DNA from: RUG11247 sp050945995 | GTDB taxonomy: Bacteria > Bacillota > Clostridia > Christensenellales > Aristaeellaceae | Direction: 5' to 3' | Length of the DNA: 6,169 nucleotides | Assembly: GCA_050945995.1 (NCBI GenBank) | Contig: JBMNUA010000151.1 | Coordinates: 1 to 6,169, forward strand | Shown here: positions 5,339 to 6,169 of the stretch, in pieces | Layout: each line of letters starts with the position of its first letter | Numbering within the stretch: the first letter of the stretch is position 1 | The notes under the pieces: generated by a model | The model's input: the letters and a program-made list of their open reading frames with translations, nothing else | Databases searched by the model: none | Told to the model about the DNA's origin: nothing | Program-made: the position numbers and the translations under genes

Positions 5339-6169
5339 TCAATCGTAGATGAAGCTGTGCAAAAGCAGCGTGTTGTGCGTCCAGTCGGTGTCGTAGAGCA
5401 TGGACTGCTCCCTGCGCGTCTCCTGCTTGTAGCTGCCGTTTTCCGGCAGCCGCAGCTGCTCGATCTTCGACAGGTCGCTGTCAAGCACCGTGATCGCATA
5501 TTTCATGATGTCGTTGATGCTGAAATTCGTGCGCACATAGCCCTGCATCGCCGTGGCGATCGAGAGCACCTCCGCCGCGTTCTTGGTCTTGAGCTTCTCC
5601 ATCATCGCGATCAGCACCACGCGCTGCCGCTCCGCGCGCGAAAAATCGCTGTCGATCTTTCGGATGCGCGCGTAGGCGAGCACCTGCCTGCCGTTGAGCT
5701 TCGTATTTTCGCCGTACTGTTCGAGAAATACGTTCGTCGCCTCGAGCTCCGTCTCGTCGATGCCCGCGTTGTACGCAAGCCGCGCCTGCTGCACCGCGTT
5801 TTTGTTGATTTCCTCCATCTCCGCCTCGGTGATCGTCAGCTCAATCCCCCCGAGCCGCTCCGCGATGATCGAAAACGAGGTGAAATCCACCAGCACATAG
5901 TGCTGTATGTTCATGTCGAAGCACTCGTTGACCGTCTTCATCGCAAGCTCCGGACCGCCAAAATAGTTCGCCGAGTTGATCCGATATGTACCGGAGAATT
6001 CGCCGATGTCGTTAAACTCCACTGCGATATCGCGCATGATCGACGTCAGCTTCACCTCGCCCGTCTGCTGGTTGAGCGAGCAGATGATCATGGTGTCCGT
6101 GCGCGAGGATTCGTCCGTCCTGCGCGCGTCGCTGCCCAACAAAAGCACATTCACCCAGTTCTCGTCGAG
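5339..6169 (-). CDS. LytR-CpsA-Psr (LCP) family protein, 5' end cut by window
   Basis: Members transfer polymers such as teichoic acid or capsule from a lipid-phosphate carrier to peptidoglycan, acting outside the cell from an N-terminal membrane anchor. The frame is open to the right edge (276 residues seen). The first visible residues, LDENWVNVLLLGSDAR, are already the conserved domain, so the GTG at 6154 is not the start. The anchor lies off the window. LCP features in order: GSDARR and SSRTDTMI (substrate-phosphate Asp and Arg residues), LTSIMRD, RINSANYFGG, HYVLVDF, ERLGGIEL, LNGRQVLAYARIR and DFSRAERQR. The protein ends about 90 residues after that last motif, with no extra C-terminal domain such as LytR_C. 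It is the most upstream gene visible of the leftward gene string. Family assignment is firm; the polymer transferred is unknown. Confidence 0.93.
   Translation of the reverse strand, partial: LDENWVNVLLLGSDARRTDESSRTDTMIICSLNQQTGEVKLTSIMRDIAVEFNDIGEFSGTYRINSANYFGGPELAMKTVNECFDMNIQHYVLVDFTSFSIIAERLGGIELTITEAEMEEINKNAVQQARLAYNAGIDETELEATNVFLEQYGENTKLNGRQVLAYARIRKIDSDFSRAERQRVVLIAMMEKLKTKNAAEVLSIATAMQGYVRTNFSINDIMKYAITVLDSDLSKIEQLRLPENGSYKQETRREQSMLYDTDWTHNTLLLHSFIYD

Noticed and set aside
6152..6154. GTG as start of the LCP gene
   Set aside because: Conserved LCP residues (LDENW) continue in frame to the window edge and the membrane anchor is still missing, so the true start is off the window.

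Overview
The window looks like chromosomal DNA from a GC-rich, low-mobility bacterium of the Firmicutes (Clostridia, possibly a Christensenellales-like gut lineage). The taxonomic call is inference. It rests on strong AGGAGG-type ribosome sites, SigA-consensus promoters, a LytR-CpsA-Psr wall enzyme and close protein resemblance to clostridial families. GC content is high (roughly 60% by eye), and this fills the antisense frames with long spurious open frames. I see no rRNA, tRNA, CRISPR array, insertion sequence or phage gene.

Left half (1-3205, minus strand): an oligopeptide-type ABC uptake operon. Transcription starts from a near-consensus promoter at 3177-3205 and runs leftward through the two ATPases (OppD/DppD-like, then OppF/DppF-like, 14 bp apart) into a family-5 substrate-binding protein cut by the left edge. 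No permease gene is in view; permeases would be expected further left. The binding protein has a signal peptide but no lipobox cysteine. Its sequence type is the branch of family 5 that also contains oligosaccharide binders, so the cargo need not be peptide. An 82-bp gap before the binding-protein gene holds a small hairpin and a possible extended -10 element, which may set its level apart from the ATPases.

Centre (3280-3771, plus strand): a self-contained single-gene unit with a TTGACA-17-TACAAT promoter, a 126-residue three-helix membrane protein of unknown function, and a strong intrinsic terminator. It diverges from the transporter operon and converges on the right-hand operon.

Right half (3782-6169, minus strand): a tightly spaced leftward gene string. 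It encodes a LytR-CpsA-Psr family protein (5' end off the window), a 68-residue zinc-ribbon membrane protein, a xylose-isomerase-like TIM-barrel sugar isomerase/epimerase, and a small P-loop kinase-like protein whose start codon overlaps the isomerase stop (TGATG). The terminator at 3730-3771 lies just beyond the kinase and may stop both converging transcripts. The first two genes point to the cell envelope and the last two to small-molecule metabolism. Whether they share one function is not shown by the sequence.

Most of the window is ordinary. The points most worth a second look are the coupled isomerase-kinase pair of unknown substrate, the binding protein without a lipid anchor in an apparently single-membrane organism, and the orphan membrane protein with its own consensus promoter and terminator.
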